Origin: Opitutaceae bacterium
GTDB taxonomy: Bacteria; Verrucomicrobiota; Verrucomicrobiia; Opitutales; Opitutaceae
Direction: 5' to 3'
NCBI GenBank assembly: GCA_003168315.1
Contig: PMSP01000388.1
Coordinates: 314 to 21,667, forward strand
Length of the DNA stretch: 21,354 bases
Shown: one piece after another, positions 1 to 6,991 of the stretch
Layout: each line of letters opens with the position of its first letter
Position numbering within the stretch: the stretch's first letter is position 1
Made by a program: the position numbers and the translations under genes
Notes under the pieces: model-generated
Told to the model about the DNA's origin: nothing
Database searches by the model: none
The model's input: only the letters and a program-made list of their open reading frames with translations

Positions 1-687
1 GGCGGCGCGGATGATCTCGGCCTTGTGCTGCCCCCAGGCCATCAGGACCACCCGCCGGGCCTCGAGGATCGTCTTGACGCCCATCGTGATGGCGCGCCTC
101 GGCGTGCCCTCCTCGCCCCCGAAGTCGCCGGCGGCGTCGCGGCGCGTCAGTGAATCGAGCGTCACCATCCGGGTTCGTGAGCGCCTCGGGCTCCCCGGCT
201 CGTTGAAGCCGATGTGCCCGGTGCGGCCGATCCCCAGGACCTGGAAGTCTATCCCCCCGGCGGCGCGGATCATCTCCTCATACTCCCGGCAGTGGGCGTC
301 GAGCGCCGATGCCGGGACCGTCCCGTCGGGGACATGCGTCGCGGCCGCGGGAATGTCGACATGGTCGAACAGGTGCGCCTGCATAAAGTGCCGGTAGCTC
401 CGCGGGTTGGTCGGCTGGATGGGGTAGTACTCGTCCAGGTTGAAGGTGATGACGTTGGCGAAGCTCAGGCCCTCCTCGCGGTGCATCCTGACGAGCTCGG
501 CATAGAGGCCGAGCGGGGTTGACCCGGTCGCAAGGCCGAGGACCGCCGTCCTCTTGGCCGCCTGCCTTGCGCGGATCAGGGCCGCGATATCCCGCGCGAC
601 GGCCTGAGACGCCTCGGCGCTCCCGGGGAACACCGCCAGCGGGACGTGCTCAAATCGGCTGGGGGCTGCGCTCGAGGGGCCGGTCAT
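1..687 (-). CDS. nagB: NagB-like glucosamine-6-phosphate deaminase (C-terminus beyond left edge)
   Basis: Reading the minus strand from ATG 687 gives 229 residues with no stop before the window edge. The NagB/6-phosphogluconolactonase fold is clear. The sugar-phosphate loop LATGSTPLG lies at residues 52-60, NLDEYY at 83-88 (D85 aligns with E. coli catalytic D72), and GIGRTGHIGFNEPGS at 152-166 (H158 and E163 align with H143 and E148). The residue aligning with D141 is Thr156. Family role: conversion of glucosamine-6-P to fructose-6-P plus ammonia in the cytoplasm. The RTGHIGFNEPGS version resembles the NagB half of Bacteroidetes NagB-PIG-L fusion proteins, and a separate PIG-L gene lies at 3201-4052. 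An in-frame ATG at 741 would add 18 proline-rich residues and has a weak GGGA upstream. I prefer 687 because the fold begins soon after it. Fold is certain; exact substrate is not. Confidence 0.88.
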   Translation of the reverse strand, partial: MTGPSSAAPSRFEHVPLAVFPGSAEASQAVARDIAALIRARQAAKRTAVLGLATGSTPLGLYAELVRMHREEGLSFANVITFNLDEYYPIQPTNPRSYRHFMQAHLFDHVDIPAAATHVPDGTVPASALDAHCREYEEMIRAAGGIDFQVLGIGRTGHIGFNEPGSPRRSRTRMVTLDSLTRRDAAGDFGGEEGTPRRAITMGVKTILEARRVVLMAWGQHKAEIIRAA

Positions 688-741
688 TGGGAGGAGGGGA
701 AGTCTGCTGGGGGGATTCGGATGCCGGTGGAAGGAAAGCAT

Positions 742-878
742 GGTATTCCCGTCGGCTCCGTTAATAAATGGCAGAAACGACTATATTTTAAACATCGCTG
801 CTACCCGCCTGACGGCCCCGGAGGGAGACGCCGCGCTGCCCGGCCGCCCCGGAGCGGACACTTGACCCCTTTTCGGCG
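742..878. promoter_or_regulatory. Divergent intergenic region between nagB-like and TPR genes
   Basis: This 137-base gap separates two divergent genes and must hold both promoters. The only AT-rich patch is at 781-791, within otherwise GC-rich sequence. On the plus strand it offers TATATT at 783-788, 16 bases after TTAATA at 761-766. On the minus strand it offers TATAGT-like bases. No match is strong, so the assignment of -10 boxes is tentative. Confidence 0.3.
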
Positions 879-3128
879 ATGATCCGAAATTGCGCCGTGG
901 AGCCCGCACCCGCCCCCCGGTCGCAAGAGCCCACGTGGGGGGCCCCCGCCTTGGGGTTCGCTGGCCTGCTTCTGGCCGCGGTCTTCGTCGTGTACTTCCC
1001 CGCGATGCGCGGGGGGTTCCTGTGGGACGACGACGCGCACGTGACGAGCGTGGCGCTGCGCCCGCTGCACGGGCTCTGGCGCATCTGGTTCGAGGCCGGG
1101 GCGACGCAGCAGTACTATCCCGTCCTCCACACCGCGTTCTGGTTCGAGCACCGCCTCTGGGGGGACTCGCCCGTGGGATACCACGCCGCCAACGCGGCGC
1201 TGCACGCCGCCGCGGCGTGGCTCCTGTTCGTTGCCCTCAGGGAGCTGTCCTTCCCGGCGCCGCGGCTGGCCGCGCTCGTCTTCGCCCTTCATCCCGTCTG
1301 CGTGGAATCCGTCGCCTGGATCTCGGAGGAGAAGAACACCCTCTCCGCGGTCTTCTACCTGGCCTCCGCGCTCCTCTACCTCCGGTTCGACGCCACGCGC
1401 CGGCGAGGCCTCTATTCCTGGGCGCTGGCCCTCTTTGTCTTCGCCCTCCTGACGAAGAGCGTGACCGCCACGCTCCCGGCGGCCCTTCTGCTGGTCTTCT
1501 GGTGGAGGCGGGGGCGCCTGGGATGGAGGGCCGACATCGTCCCGCTGCTGCCGTGGCTTGCCATCGGGGCGGCCGCCGGCCTCTTCACGGCCTGGGTGGA
1601 GGCGAAGTTCATCGGGGCCGAGGGCGTTGATTTTTCATTCTCCGCCCCTGAGAGGCTTTTCCTGGCCGGCCGGGTGATCGTCTTCTACCTGAGGACGCTC
1701 GTCTGGCCGGCGGACCTCATGTTCATCTATCCGCGCTGGTCGCTCGGCGCGGGAACCCCATGGCCCTGCCTCTACCTTGTGTCGGTCCTTGCGCTCCTCG
1801 GACTCCTGGTCGCGCGCGCCCGCAGGGACCGCGGGCCGCTCGCGGGGTTCCTGTTCTTCGCGGGAACACTTTTTCCCGCCCTCGGGTTCGTGAACGTATA
1901 TCCGTTCCTGTTCTCCTTCGTCGCGGACCACTTCCAATACCTGGCGAGCATCGGCGTCCTGGTCCCGGCCGCATGGGCCATCGGGCGGATTGCCAGCCGA
2001 GTCGCCCCGGGAGCGGGCCGCGCGTGCCTGCTCCTTGCCGTCCCCGTGGCCCTCGGGGCCCTCTCGTGGCGCCAATGCCGGATTTACCGCGACTCCGAGA
2101 CACTCTACCGGGCGACATTGGCGCGGAACCCCTCCGCATGGCTCCTCCACTTCAACCTGGCGGTGTCCCTGGGGATGGGCCCGGCACACCTTTCCGAGGC
2201 AATATCGGAGTACGAGGCCACGGTGCGGCTGAAGCCCGACCACTGGAGGGCGCACAACAACCTCGGCAGCGCGCTCCTCAAGGTGCCCGGGCGAACCGCG
2301 GACGCCGTTGCCGAGTACAGGGAGGCGCTGCGGTATAATCCGTCCTACGCGGAGGCCCACAACAACCTGGGAATCGCCCTGGAGGGCCTGCCTGGGCAGG
2401 CGGAGGAGGCAAAGCGCGAGCTGCGTGAGGCGATCCGCCTGCGGCCGGACTATGACTCGGCCCACGGCAACCTGGGAAACCTGCTCTCGCGGGACCGCGG
2501 TTCGTTGGACGAGGCGATCGCGGAGTATGAATCCGCGGCCCGGATCGCACCGGGTGTTGCCGCATACCATTACGACCTCGGGAACGCCCTCTCGCTCGAG
2601 GACGACCGGCTTGCCGACGCGGTTTCCGAATACCGGGAGGCGCTCAGGCTCGATCCCGGCTACGCCGAGGCGCACGGCAACCTCGGGGTGGCCCTTTCCC
2701 ACATGCCGGGCCGCACGGACGAGGCGATCGCGGAGTACGAGGCCGCCCTGAAGCTCGAACCGGCGAGCGCCGAAGTCCATGCGAACCTGGCCAACGCGCT
2801 CGCCAGGGATCCGTCCCGAAGGGCCGAGGCCATTGCCGAGTACTCGGCCGCGATCAGGATGGAACCCTCCGACCCCCTGACCCGGTACGACCTCGGCATC
2901 CTCCTGTCCGGCTCCCCGGGAAGGCTGGGCGACGCGGTCTCGGAATTCGAGGCGGCCGTGCGCCTGAACCCGGATTTCGCCGAGGCCCAGTTCGGGCTGG
3001 GGATCAGCCTCGCCATGAGCAACCGGCGGGGCGAGGCGCGGGCCCACCTCGAGAGGGCGCTCGAGATCCGCCCCGACTTTGCCCTCGCGCGAAGGGCCCT
3101 GGACCAGCTGAAGGCAACTGAACGATAG
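879..3128 (+). CDS. TMTC/PMT-like multi-pass membrane protein with nine C-terminal TPRs
   Basis: The protein has 749 residues. Residues 1-400 are strongly hydrophobic with many membrane segments, the first around 24-41. The first large loop carries FLWDDDAHV (47-55), an acidic motif placed like the catalytic acid of GT-C/PMT glycosyltransferases. LHPVCVESVAWISEEKN (137-153) matches a signature common in bacterial TPR proteins resembling eukaryotic TMTC O-mannosyltransferases. Nine TPRs follow at 422-456, 457-491, 492-526, 527-561, 562-596, 597-631, 632-666, 667-701 and 702-735. The first eight are 35 residues long instead of 34; the last is canonical. Likely role: an inner-membrane protein glycosyltransferase or a TPR scaffold; activity is inferred. 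ATG 879 has no clear Shine-Dalgarno. The gene stands alone on its strand, between the nagB-like and PIG-L genes. Confidence 0.85.
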   Translation: MIRNCAVEPAPAPRSQEPTWGAPALGFAGLLLAAVFVVYFPAMRGGFLWDDDAHVTSVALRPLHGLWRIWFEAGATQQYYPVLHTAFWFEHRLWGDSPVGYHAANAALHAAAAWLLFVALRELSFPAPRLAALVFALHPVCVESVAWISEEKNTLSAVFYLASALLYLRFDATRRRGLYSWALALFVFALLTKSVTATLPAALLLVFWWRRGRLGWRADIVPLLPWLAIGAAAGLFTAWVEAKFIGAEGVDFSFSAPERLFLAGRVIVFYLRTLVWPADLMFIYPRWSLGAGTPWPCLYLVSVLALLGLLVARARRDRGPLAGFLFFAGTLFPALGFVNVYPFLFSFVADHFQYLASIGVLVPAAWAIGRIASRVAPGAGRACLLLAVPVALGALSWRQCRIYRDSETLYRATLARNPSAWLLHFNLAVSLGMGPAHLSEAISEYEATVRLKPDHWRAHNNLGSALLKVPGRTADAVAEYREALRYNPSYAEAHNNLGIALEGLPGQAEEAKRELREAIRLRPDYDSAHGNLGNLLSRDRGSLDEAIAEYESAARIAPGVAAYHYDLGNALSLEDDRLADAVSEYREALRLDPGYAEAHGNLGVALSHMPGRTDEAIAEYEAALKLEPASAEVHANLANALARDPSRRAEAIAEYSAAIRMEPSDPLTRYDLGILLSGSPGRLGDAVSEFEAAVRLNPDFAEAQFGLGISLAMSNRRGEARAHLERALEIRPDFALARRALDQLKATER

Positions 3129-3175
3129 GTCGTCCCCCGATGGCGTACCGACACGGGGACCGCGCCCGCAGGTCG

Positions 3176-3200
3176 GCCGGCTGACACGCCCCGGGCCGGC
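3176..3200. terminator. Possible bidirectional hairpin between convergent genes
   Basis: GCCGGC at 3176-3181 and GCCGGC at 3195-3200 are self-complementary and can pair across a 13-base loop. The hairpin lies between the stop of the TPR gene (3128) and the stop of the PIG-L gene (3201), which converge. There is no T-tract on either side, so intrinsic termination is uncertain, and such GC palindromes are common in this sequence. Confidence 0.25.
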
Positions 3201-4052
3201 TCAGGCCCAGGCCCTCAGCCGCTGCGAGACGTCGGCCCCGAACCGGTTGGTCAATGACGCCATGAAGTCGCGGACCGAGGGCCCGCCGTCCACGGTCACC
3301 GGGGTCAGGTCGACGGCCCAGGTAATCCCGGAGAGGCTGTCGGTGGCGTGCGAGGTATGGAAGGTGGCGTTGGCCGACCGCCTGCCGACCGTGGCGACGT
3401 CGTAGCGCTTGCCGCCGCTGACCTGCGAGTCGAACGCGGCGAGGAGCCTCAAGGCGAGCTCGGGGTCGCGCCCCGAATCAAGGGCCACCTTGTCGGCGTC
3501 GGGAAGCCAGTCGAGGTCCCGCCACACCTCGCAGCCGAGGACGCGCGCGGGCCTGCGGCCGGCCGGGAGGGAACGGATCGCCTCGATGCAGCGCAGGAGC
3601 ACGGCCACGTGGGTGTCGTGCTTGTCCGCCGGGTTGTGGAGGTACACGACCTGCGGCCTGCAGCCGGAGAATATCGCCGCCAGGTCCCCCGCGACCCCGG
3701 GGTGTCCCGGGCGCTTCACGTCCGCGCTCCAGTGGGCGAGCTGGATCTGGACCGCGTAGCGGCCGAGCCTCGCTGCCTCCCGCTGCTCGTCGCGCCGGAC
3801 GGCGAGCATCTGCTCGTCCGTGTACGAGGCAAACGAGCCTGACCGGGGGGAGCCGGCTCCGTTCGTGACGACGACGCCGCCGAAGGCCCGGCCCGCGTTG
3901 CCGAGGCAGTCGCTTATGCCGGACTGCGCCATGATCTCGATGTCGTCCTGGTGCGCCCCGATGCAGAGGTGGGTCACTCGCCCCAGCGCCGCGGCGGCCG
4001 ATACTGATGGTTCGGGAACGTAAATGTCCGCGCCTGGATTCGAGAAGTTCAC
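3201..4052 (-). CDS. PIG-L (LmbE-like) family deacetylase
   Basis: The 283-residue protein carries the PIG-L zinc motif AHQDD (H34, D36, D37) in HLCIGAHQDDIEIM, and the second ligand region KHDTH (H145, H148). This family removes N-acetyl groups from GlcNAc-type substrates in a metal-dependent way. The N-terminal ADIYVP...THLCIGAHQDDIEIM stretch resembles the C-terminal half of Bacteroidetes NagB-PIG-L fusion proteins, which fits the NagB-like gene about 2.5 kb downstream on the same strand. The start is GTG 4052, with AGGA at 4059-4062 a few bases upstream. No signal peptide is seen, so the enzyme is probably cytoplasmic. Substrate is inferred as an N-acetylated amino-sugar derivative. Confidence 0.85.
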   Translation of the reverse strand: MNFSNPGADIYVPEPSVSAAAALGRVTHLCIGAHQDDIEIMAQSGISDCLGNAGRAFGGVVVTNGAGSPRSGSFASYTDEQMLAVRRDEQREAARLGRYAVQIQLAHWSADVKRPGHPGVAGDLAAIFSGCRPQVVYLHNPADKHDTHVAVLLRCIEAIRSLPAGRRPARVLGCEVWRDLDWLPDADKVALDSGRDPELALRLLAAFDSQVSGGKRYDVATVGRRSANATFHTSHATDSLSGITWAVDLTPVTVDGGPSVRDFMASLTNRFGADVSQRLRAWA

Positions 4053-4199
4053 CCGGTCCTATTTGGAATCGGATCGACCGTTGTGCGAGCCCGCAGTTTC
4101 CCGGATCGATGGGAAGGAAACCCTTCGCCGGACGGGCGCCCTGGGAGTGGAGGTTTGTCTCGCCGGTCCGCCCTTGCTGTCCTAGTCCATTCGCGTGGG

Positions 4200-4216
4200 A
4201 AAGCCCGTCGGCTTTT
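4200..4216 (+). promoter_or_regulatory. Small hairpin in the leader of the VOC gene
   Basis: AAAGCC (4200-4205), loop CGTC, GGCTTT (4210-4215) forms a 6-bp stem followed by a short T-rich run. It sits 12 bases before the AAGGAG ribosome-binding site at 4228-4233. No plus-strand gene lies close upstream, so it is not an obvious terminator of another gene. It may be a leader hairpin, a terminator-attenuator or chance. Confidence 0.3.
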
Positions 4217-4241
4217 CATTCAATAAAAAGGAGACAGAGCC

Positions 4242-4604
4242 ATGCCGAATCACATCGTCTGGGTGGACATCCCCGTACTGAAGCTTGACCGCGCCATCCG
4301 CTTCTACTCGGCGGTCATGGGCGCGGAGGTCGAGAGGCAGGACTATCCCGGGATGTCGATCGGGAGCTTTCCCCACAAGGACAACGAGGCCGCCGGGTGC
4401 CTCTACCTGAGCGACACGGTCAAGCCCTCCGCCGAGGGACCGCTCGTCTACCTGAACGCCAGCGGCCGCCTGGACGAGGCCCTGGAGGCCGTCGAGCCGA
4501 GCGGCGGCAAGATCCTCCAGCAGAAGGAGTCGATCGGGCCCTTCGGCTTCAGGGCGATCATACTCGACACCGAGGGCAACCGGATCGCGCTCCACTCGAT
4601 GTGA
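4242..4604 (+). CDS. VOC (glyoxalase/bleomycin-resistance) family protein
   Basis: This is a 120-residue single-domain protein. HIVWVDIPVLKLDRAIRFYSAVMG (4-27) is the first beta-alpha-beta unit of the vicinal oxygen chelate fold, and FRAIILDTEGNRIALHS (103-119) is the typical closing strand pair (DxEGNxIxLxS). Length matches small VOC proteins that act as dimers. Family activities include isomerisation, dioxygenation and drug binding; the substrate cannot be read from sequence. The start is well supported: AAGGAG at 4228-4233 lies 8 bases before ATG 4242, one of the best ribosome-binding sites in the window. The gene is monocistronic and converges with the gene ending at 4627. Confidence 0.88.
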   Translation: MPNHIVWVDIPVLKLDRAIRFYSAVMGAEVERQDYPGMSIGSFPHKDNEAAGCLYLSDTVKPSAEGPLVYLNASGRLDEALEAVEPSGGKILQQKESIGPFGFRAIILDTEGNRIALHSM

Positions 4605-4626
4605 GCCGGGACCGGCGTGCCGGTGA

Positions 4627-5679
4627 TCAGGGCTGCCTCGCGCGGCCCAAGCGGACGATGTCGTTGAAGGGCCGCTCGACGGCCTCGTCGATTCTCCAGC
4701 CCGCGCCGTGGACGAGCGCGCCGAACACCGCGAGCCCGCGGGGAATAACCGGGATTCTGGTCCACCTGTGGATGCGGTGCCTGGGATCGTCCCGGGTCAC
4801 GCTTCCCGCGACAAAGAGGCCGCCTCCGGCCTCGCGCAGCACCTCCAGGTTCGAGAGGATGTCCGGGTCGGAGCCGTACTCGAACAGTCCGCCCTCCGAG
4901 GAAACGGCCATAACCTTTTCGCCGCCTCCGAGGCCGGCAAGGAAGGACCGCAGGGCGCCGCTTTCCCGCCAGTCGTATCTCACGAATTCAAACGTGACAT
5001 CGAGCCCGTGCAGGGGCGCGTCCCGGCCCTGCAGGGCCTCGAGGGCGCGGCCCCCGAAATCGGGGGCCTCCCTCTGGAGGTCGAGCACGTGGATGAATAT
5101 CCTGCGGCTGGCCAGCAGGGCCCCGTTCGCCCTTCGCGAGATGATGAGCGCGTTCAGGCTGTCGGCCGCGGGTCCCCCCGCGATGTTGACCAGGTGGAGG
5201 GGCGCGTCGGGCCTGGACGAAAGCGGGCCGGCCAGCCCCGTTGCGAGCATGTGCGCCGTGTCCTGCAGGCGAAGGCGAAGCGCCGTGACCGGGAACGACC
5301 CCGCGATCTGCAGGTCGCCCCGCCCGGCATACCCGCTGCCGAGATTGGCGGCGCCGAGCTTCAACAGGTAGGTGTTCATGCCGCTCAGGAAGGTGCCCGA
5401 TGCCCCCATTAGCCCGCGCCAGAGGACGGATCTGCGCAGGGCGAACCGGAGAATCAGCCTGCGCAGGAAGGTCGGGCCGCCGCGGCGCTCCTGTTCGCGG
5501 AAAAAGGACTCGGACTGGGCGGCGAGCTCCGCAGCGCTGAGCTCGACCGCGAACGCCGGATGGGTGACGTCGATCACCGGGAGCTCGACGCCGTCGTTCG
5601 TCACCGCGTAGCACACGCCCTCCTTCTTGTTGCTCTCCGGGATCCTCGGCCCCTGAATGTCTCCTCTCGTCGGGGTCAC
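4627..5679 (-). CDS. Uncharacterised protein with possible Rossmann/SAM-binding motif
   Basis: From GTG 5679 this reads as 350 residues. I do not recognise a named family with certainty. Conserved-looking parts include GVELPVIDVTHPAFAV near the N-terminus, a helical stretch SFFREQERRGGPTFLRRLILRF, and LHLVNIAGGPAADSLNALII, whose glycine pattern after a beta strand resembles motif I of class I SAM methyltransferases. The next strand, RRIFIHVLDLQ, has an acidic residue where a nucleotide-ribose contact would lie. No signal peptide is seen. The start is uncertain: GTG 5679 lies 11 bases after the DUF899 stop and would allow coupling; GTG 5616 or 5604 are alternatives, with AGGAGG at 5619-5624 badly spaced for both. 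It probably shares a transcript with the DUF899 gene. Confidence 0.68.
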   Translation of the reverse strand: MTPTRGDIQGPRIPESNKKEGVCYAVTNDGVELPVIDVTHPAFAVELSAAELAAQSESFFREQERRGGPTFLRRLILRFALRRSVLWRGLMGASGTFLSGMNTYLLKLGAANLGSGYAGRGDLQIAGSFPVTALRLRLQDTAHMLATGLAGPLSSRPDAPLHLVNIAGGPAADSLNALIISRRANGALLASRRIFIHVLDLQREAPDFGGRALEALQGRDAPLHGLDVTFEFVRYDWRESGALRSFLAGLGGGEKVMAVSSEGGLFEYGSDPDILSNLEVLREAGGGLFVAGSVTRDDPRHRIHRWTRIPVIPRGLAVFGALVHGAGWRIDEAVERPFNDIVRLGRARQP

Positions 5680-5690
5680 CGGATCTTGGG

Positions 5691-6440
5691 TTACCGACTC
5701 TTGTATCGGTCGTGATAATCGACCCATTCCATCGGACGTTCGGGATTCTCGTCGCGTCCCTTCGCCGTCAGGTCCACGATGTTGTAGGTATTGTTGATGG
5801 GATCGATCCCGCGCGAATAAGCCGAGTAGGTGTGGAAAATAGCTCCGGTTGAGTCGCGGTAGAACGCGCTGATTCCCGGCAGGTCGTTCAGGCCAGCGGG
5901 CATCCTCATGCTCTTGTAGTTGTACCCGATTGGGCCCGCCCGCACCTCCCGCGGCGTGAAGGACACGTGAAAGTCGTAATTGAAGTCCGAACCGTTGGAC
6001 GAGACCCATGGAAATCGCCAACCCATGCGCTTCCGGAAGGCCTTGAGCTTCCCCCAAGGGGCCCGGGACACGACCACCAGCGCGGTGTCACGCTGGTTGA
6101 GATGGGCGACCGCACCGTCAAAATGGTCCGCCCAGAACGAGCAGTGGGGGCAGCCTTCGCCGTCGCCAGGTGCAAACATGAAATGGTAGACGACGAGCTG
6201 GCTTCGCCCCGCGAACAGATCCGCCAGCTTCTGCCGGCCCTTCGGTCCGCTGAACACGTAGTCCTTTTCCACCTTGACCCAGGGAAGGCCACGCCGTTTG
6301 CGGCTCAGCTCGTCGCGCAGCCGCGTCAGCCTCTTCTCCTGCGCGAGGAGCCTGCGGCGCGCGGCGAGCCATTCGCGCGACGACACCACCTTGTGTTTCT
6401 GCGGGCCCGTGCGGGTGGTGAGGATTGCCGAGGTCGTCAT
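5691..6440 (-). CDS. DUF899 family thioredoxin-fold protein
   Basis: The 249-residue protein matches the DUF899 layout. It has an N-terminal charged helix (REWLAARRRLLAQEKRLTRLRDEL, about 22-45), then GLPWVKVEKDYVFSGPKG (51-68), then the thioredoxin-like core LVVYHFMFAP with EGCPHCSFWADH (C97 and C100 form a CxxC). The C-terminus is GISAFYRDSTGAIFHTYSAYSRG followed by NIVDLTA and the W-x-x-H-D-x-Y end typical of the family. The function of DUF899 is not established; the fold suggests redox or peroxidase-like chemistry. I chose ATG 6440 (MTTSAIL) because GGAG at 6449-6452 precedes it and the family begins there; the frame stays open further upstream but reads as non-coding sequence. It is the first gene of a likely two-gene unit. 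Confidence 0.88.
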   Translation of the reverse strand: MTTSAILTTRTGPQKHKVVSSREWLAARRRLLAQEKRLTRLRDELSRKRRGLPWVKVEKDYVFSGPKGRQKLADLFAGRSQLVVYHFMFAPGDGEGCPHCSFWADHFDGAVAHLNQRDTALVVVSRAPWGKLKAFRKRMGWRFPWVSSNGSDFNYDFHVSFTPREVRAGPIGYNYKSMRMPAGLNDLPGISAFYRDSTGAIFHTYSAYSRGIDPINNTYNIVDLTAKGRDENPERPMEWVDYHDRYKSR

Positions 6441-6991
6441 CGATGGATCTCCGGCCCGTATGAACTCCCGGTCCGGGGAATTTGCAAGGGACGAAAATCC
6501 GAGGCAAATAAGGGGACTGCCGCCCCCGGGGTGAGCGACCGCTTCCGGTCCCTTCAAACTGGCGGGCCGACAGGGAGAACCGGTTCGTAAATGCATGTCA
6601 ATTTAGGGCCTATGTCCCGATTCCTGGCCCTTGAGATTCATCGTCGACGTCGAAGGAAATGTCGGCGGACCGGGCCGCCGGGAGCGTGGATTCTGTCAAG
6701 GCAGGCCTGGGCCACCCTGAGTCCGTTTGGTTCGCTACAACCAATTGACGGCGGGCAGAGGCCGAAGGTTGTGCGCGCGCAACCACCCAGGAGCACCCAC
6801 TAGGCTGCGTCAAGGACGGCCATTGACATTAGCTATTTCAATCCAACGACTAACGAATATTGCAGCCGATGGTATGCCCCATGCAGCATGGGTCATAAGC
6901 ATTCTTTCCCCGTTGGGTCCGCTATCTGCCCGGTTTTCATTGCCCCTTAGTTCATTCGACCATCCTGATCGTAGCCTTTGTTCCCAATCCC
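6441..6991. other. Long gap without a supported gene
   Basis: About 550 bases lie between the divergent DUF899 and NHL-protein genes. Short open frames occur on both strands, but none has a ribosome-binding site or a recognisable product. The part from about 6800 to 6990 is visibly richer in A and T than its surroundings. It contains TTGACA at 6823-6828 without a convincing -10 at normal spacing. GGTTG (6767-6771) and CAACC (6780-6784) flank a GCGCGC run and can form a small hairpin. I see no RNA gene or mobile element. Confidence 0.5.

Noticed and set aside
1635..3047. Long open frame on the minus strand inside the TPR gene (about 470 codons)
   Set aside because: It is the antisense shadow of GC-rich, repetitive TPR codons; it has low complexity (Gly, Arg, Val) and no recognisable fold, while the plus strand has clear TPRs.
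4397..5371. Plus-strand open frame overlapping the VOC gene and the unknown minus-strand gene
   Set aside because: Low-complexity Arg/Pro/Ser translation, no start signal, and both strands are already explained by better genes.
5680..6057. N-terminal extension of the unknown 4627-5679 protein into the DUF899 gene
   Set aside because: It would overlap the well-supported DUF899 frame by more than 300 bases and has no conserved features.
6610..6813. Short minus-strand open frame in the 6441-6991 gap
   Set aside because: No ribosome-binding site, no recognisable motif, and composition fits non-coding sequence.
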